The position numbers were made by a program, and so were the translations under genes. From an uncultured Gemmatimonadota bacterium (GTDB taxonomy: Bacteria > Gemmatimonadota > Gemmatimonadetes > Gemmatimonadales > Gemmatimonadaceae), in the NCBI GenBank assembly GCA_946479995.1, contig CAMLIU010000112.1, forward strand, positions 1 to 5,978: a stretch of DNA of 5,978 nucleotides, written 5' to 3'. The notes beneath the pieces were generated by a model. The model saw only the letters and a program-made list of their open reading frames with translations, had not been told where the DNA came from and made no database searches. Shown piece by piece: positions 5,291-5,978 of the stretch (the stretch's first letter is position 1; every line of letters starts with the position of its first letter).

Positions 5291-5379
5291 CCGTCGCTCT
5301 CTTCCTGGCAACCCGCCGCCCCTGCGCGGCCGACCCCGCTCCAAGTACGAGGGGCTGGCTGCAAGCATCATGCACCGAT

Positions 5380-5395
5380 CGTGACAGAGATCACA
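5380..5395. promoter_or_regulatory. Candidate CRP/FNR-family operator
   Basis: Read on the - strand it is TGTGATCTCTGTCACG, that is TGTGA-N6-TCACG, nine of ten core matches to the CRP half-sites known from enterobacteria (TGTGA-N6-TCACA). It lies in the divergent gap between the tandem paralogue genes and the lipoprotein gene at 5534. No strong -10 could be placed at either side. The rest of 5396-5533 shows no other feature. Confidence 0.4.
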
Positions 5396-5533
5396 GAACC
5401 GAGGCGGTCTCGAGTGTTACGTGCCCTTCCGTCCTGACGACTGGCCGGAAATGGCCGTAGTGACGCCCGCAGGCGAGCGTCGTCTTCAGGACCCGAACGT
5501 CCCTCCTGTTCCTCGCATTTCCCGCCCCGCACA

Positions 5534-5917
5534 ATGCTTCGCCCCGCACTTCGTCTCTCCGCCGTCGCCGTCGCTGCCCTGTTCGCCGCCTGCGTTCCCC
5601 CTCGTGAGCGCGTCGAAGGTCTCTCCCCCGACGGATCGACGCGCGTGAGCCTCGATCTCCAGCCCGCTGGCATCGATAGCGTCCTCGGCACGGGCACCCT
5701 CCAGGTGGCGGGGCAGCCGCACACGGTGGTGGTCGCCGGCCGGTGGAACGACGTCGGCGACGGCGTGCGCAGCCTCGAAGCGACGCTGCAGTCCGACACC
5801 ACGCCGGGGGAGCGCTGGGCCATCGAGTGGTCGACGACGTCGCTCGAGGGCTCCCTCCGCCACACGGGCGCCGGCGCCGACGAACCGCGGGACGTGGTCC
5901 AGATCGCGACGCCGTAA
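5534..5917 (+). CDS. Small putative lipoprotein, unknown function
   Basis: A 127-residue protein. Residues 1-19 form a lipoprotein-type signal: basic R3 and R7, a hydrophobic core SAVAVAALFAA, and Cys20 followed by VPP. Phe at position -3 is unusual, but Ala at -1 and -2 fits. The mature part reads as a small beta-rich domain: GSTRVSLDLQP, then GTGTLQVAGQPHTVVVAGRW (53-72), SLEATLQ (79-85) and RWAIEWSTTSLEGSLRHTG (94-112). Alternating hydrophobic strands and turns suggest a beta-sandwich or barrel, probably membrane-anchored outside the cytoplasm. No family is recognised. ATG 5534 gives a proper signal peptide and no better start lies upstream. There is no Shine-Dalgarno, so it may be leaderless. 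It is divergent from the tandem paralogues, with the CRP-like site about 140 bases upstream. Confidence 0.8.
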   Translation: MLRPALRLSAVAVAALFAACVPPRERVEGLSPDGSTRVSLDLQPAGIDSVLGTGTLQVAGQPHTVVVAGRWNDVGDGVRSLEATLQSDTTPGERWAIEWSTTSLEGSLRHTGAGADEPRDVVQIATP

Positions 5918-5922
5918 GGGGC

Positions 5923-5978
5923 GGAAGGTCAGAAGGTCAGAAGGTCAGAAGGTCAGAAGGTCGGACGGTCGGAAAGGT
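5923..5978. repeat. 8-bp tandem repeat, truncated by the window end
   Basis: Units are GGAAGGTC (5923-5930), four perfect copies of AGAAGGTC (5931-5962), GGACGGTC (5963-5970) and GGAAAGGT (5971-5978, likely incomplete). It starts five bases after the lipoprotein stop. The unit matches the degenerate array at 1671-1706. Confidence 0.95.

Noticed and set aside
4945..5364. Upstream extension of the 100-residue paralogue
   Set aside because: The segment overlaps the other paralogue in a different frame, is Arg/Ser/Cys-rich, and lies before the shared RTF block.
4611..5375. 254-codon frame on the - strand
   Set aside because: It overlaps both paralogues out of frame, with shadow-like Arg/Ala/Gly composition.
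5368..5865. 165-codon frame on the - strand
   Set aside because: It is opposite the lipoprotein gene, which has a clear signal peptide. This frame has none and is Arg/Ser-rich.
5923..5978. CRISPR array
   Set aside because: Units are 8 bp, contiguous and without spacers, so this is a simple tandem repeat.

Overview
This is a GC-rich bacterial chromosomal window of ordinary gene density. Codons end mostly in G or C, and clear Shine-Dalgarno sites are few. The gene mix is a KGG-repeat stress protein, several short lipoprotein-like proteins of unknown family, and a pair of small proteins sharing an RTF...GWL.F...ERRR...P.GW pattern. This resembles Gemmatimonadota, but that placement is an inference. 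No phage, transposase, CRISPR or secretion machinery is visible.

Layout, left to right. 4-618 (+) is a hydrophilic KGG-repeat stress protein, separated by a strong 17-bp hairpin (655-693) from a convergent PLP-dependent threonine/serine dehydratase (705-1664, -). 1665-1865 is non-coding and holds a degenerate 8-bp repeat, a sigma70-like promoter and two leader hairpins ahead of tRNA-Ala(CGC) (1866-1938). The tRNA trailer (1939-2071) has competing hairpins and a doubtful 34-codon frame, and ends at an intrinsic terminator (2072-2104). 2137-3396 (-) is a large exported or lipoprotein-like protein of unknown function. It diverges from tRNA-Gln(CTG) (3566-3638, +), and the two candidate promoters share one AT-rich -10 block. 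The tRNA ends at a UUCG-tetraloop terminator.

3820-4014 (+) is a 64-residue basic hydrophilic protein with a good ribosome-binding site. Its 3' end overlaps, antisense, the C-terminal tail of a low-affinity iron permease family protein (3906-4553, -). Upstream of the permease on the same strand lie two small tandem paralogues (4642-4944 and 5015-5290), which may be co-transcribed with it. A CRP-like palindrome (5380-5395) sits between this group and a divergent small lipoprotein (5534-5917, +). The window ends in an 8-bp tandem repeat (5923-5978) related to the degenerate one at 1671-1706.

No dedicated multi-gene system is evident. The least explained items are the tandem paralogue pair with its possible CRP-type operator, the shared -10 between the tRNA-Gln and lipoprotein promoters, the recurring 8-bp repeat, and the 109-bp convergent coding overlap. 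Small-molecule metabolism (dehydratase), translation (two tRNAs) and stress proteins appear as independent units rather than one pathway.
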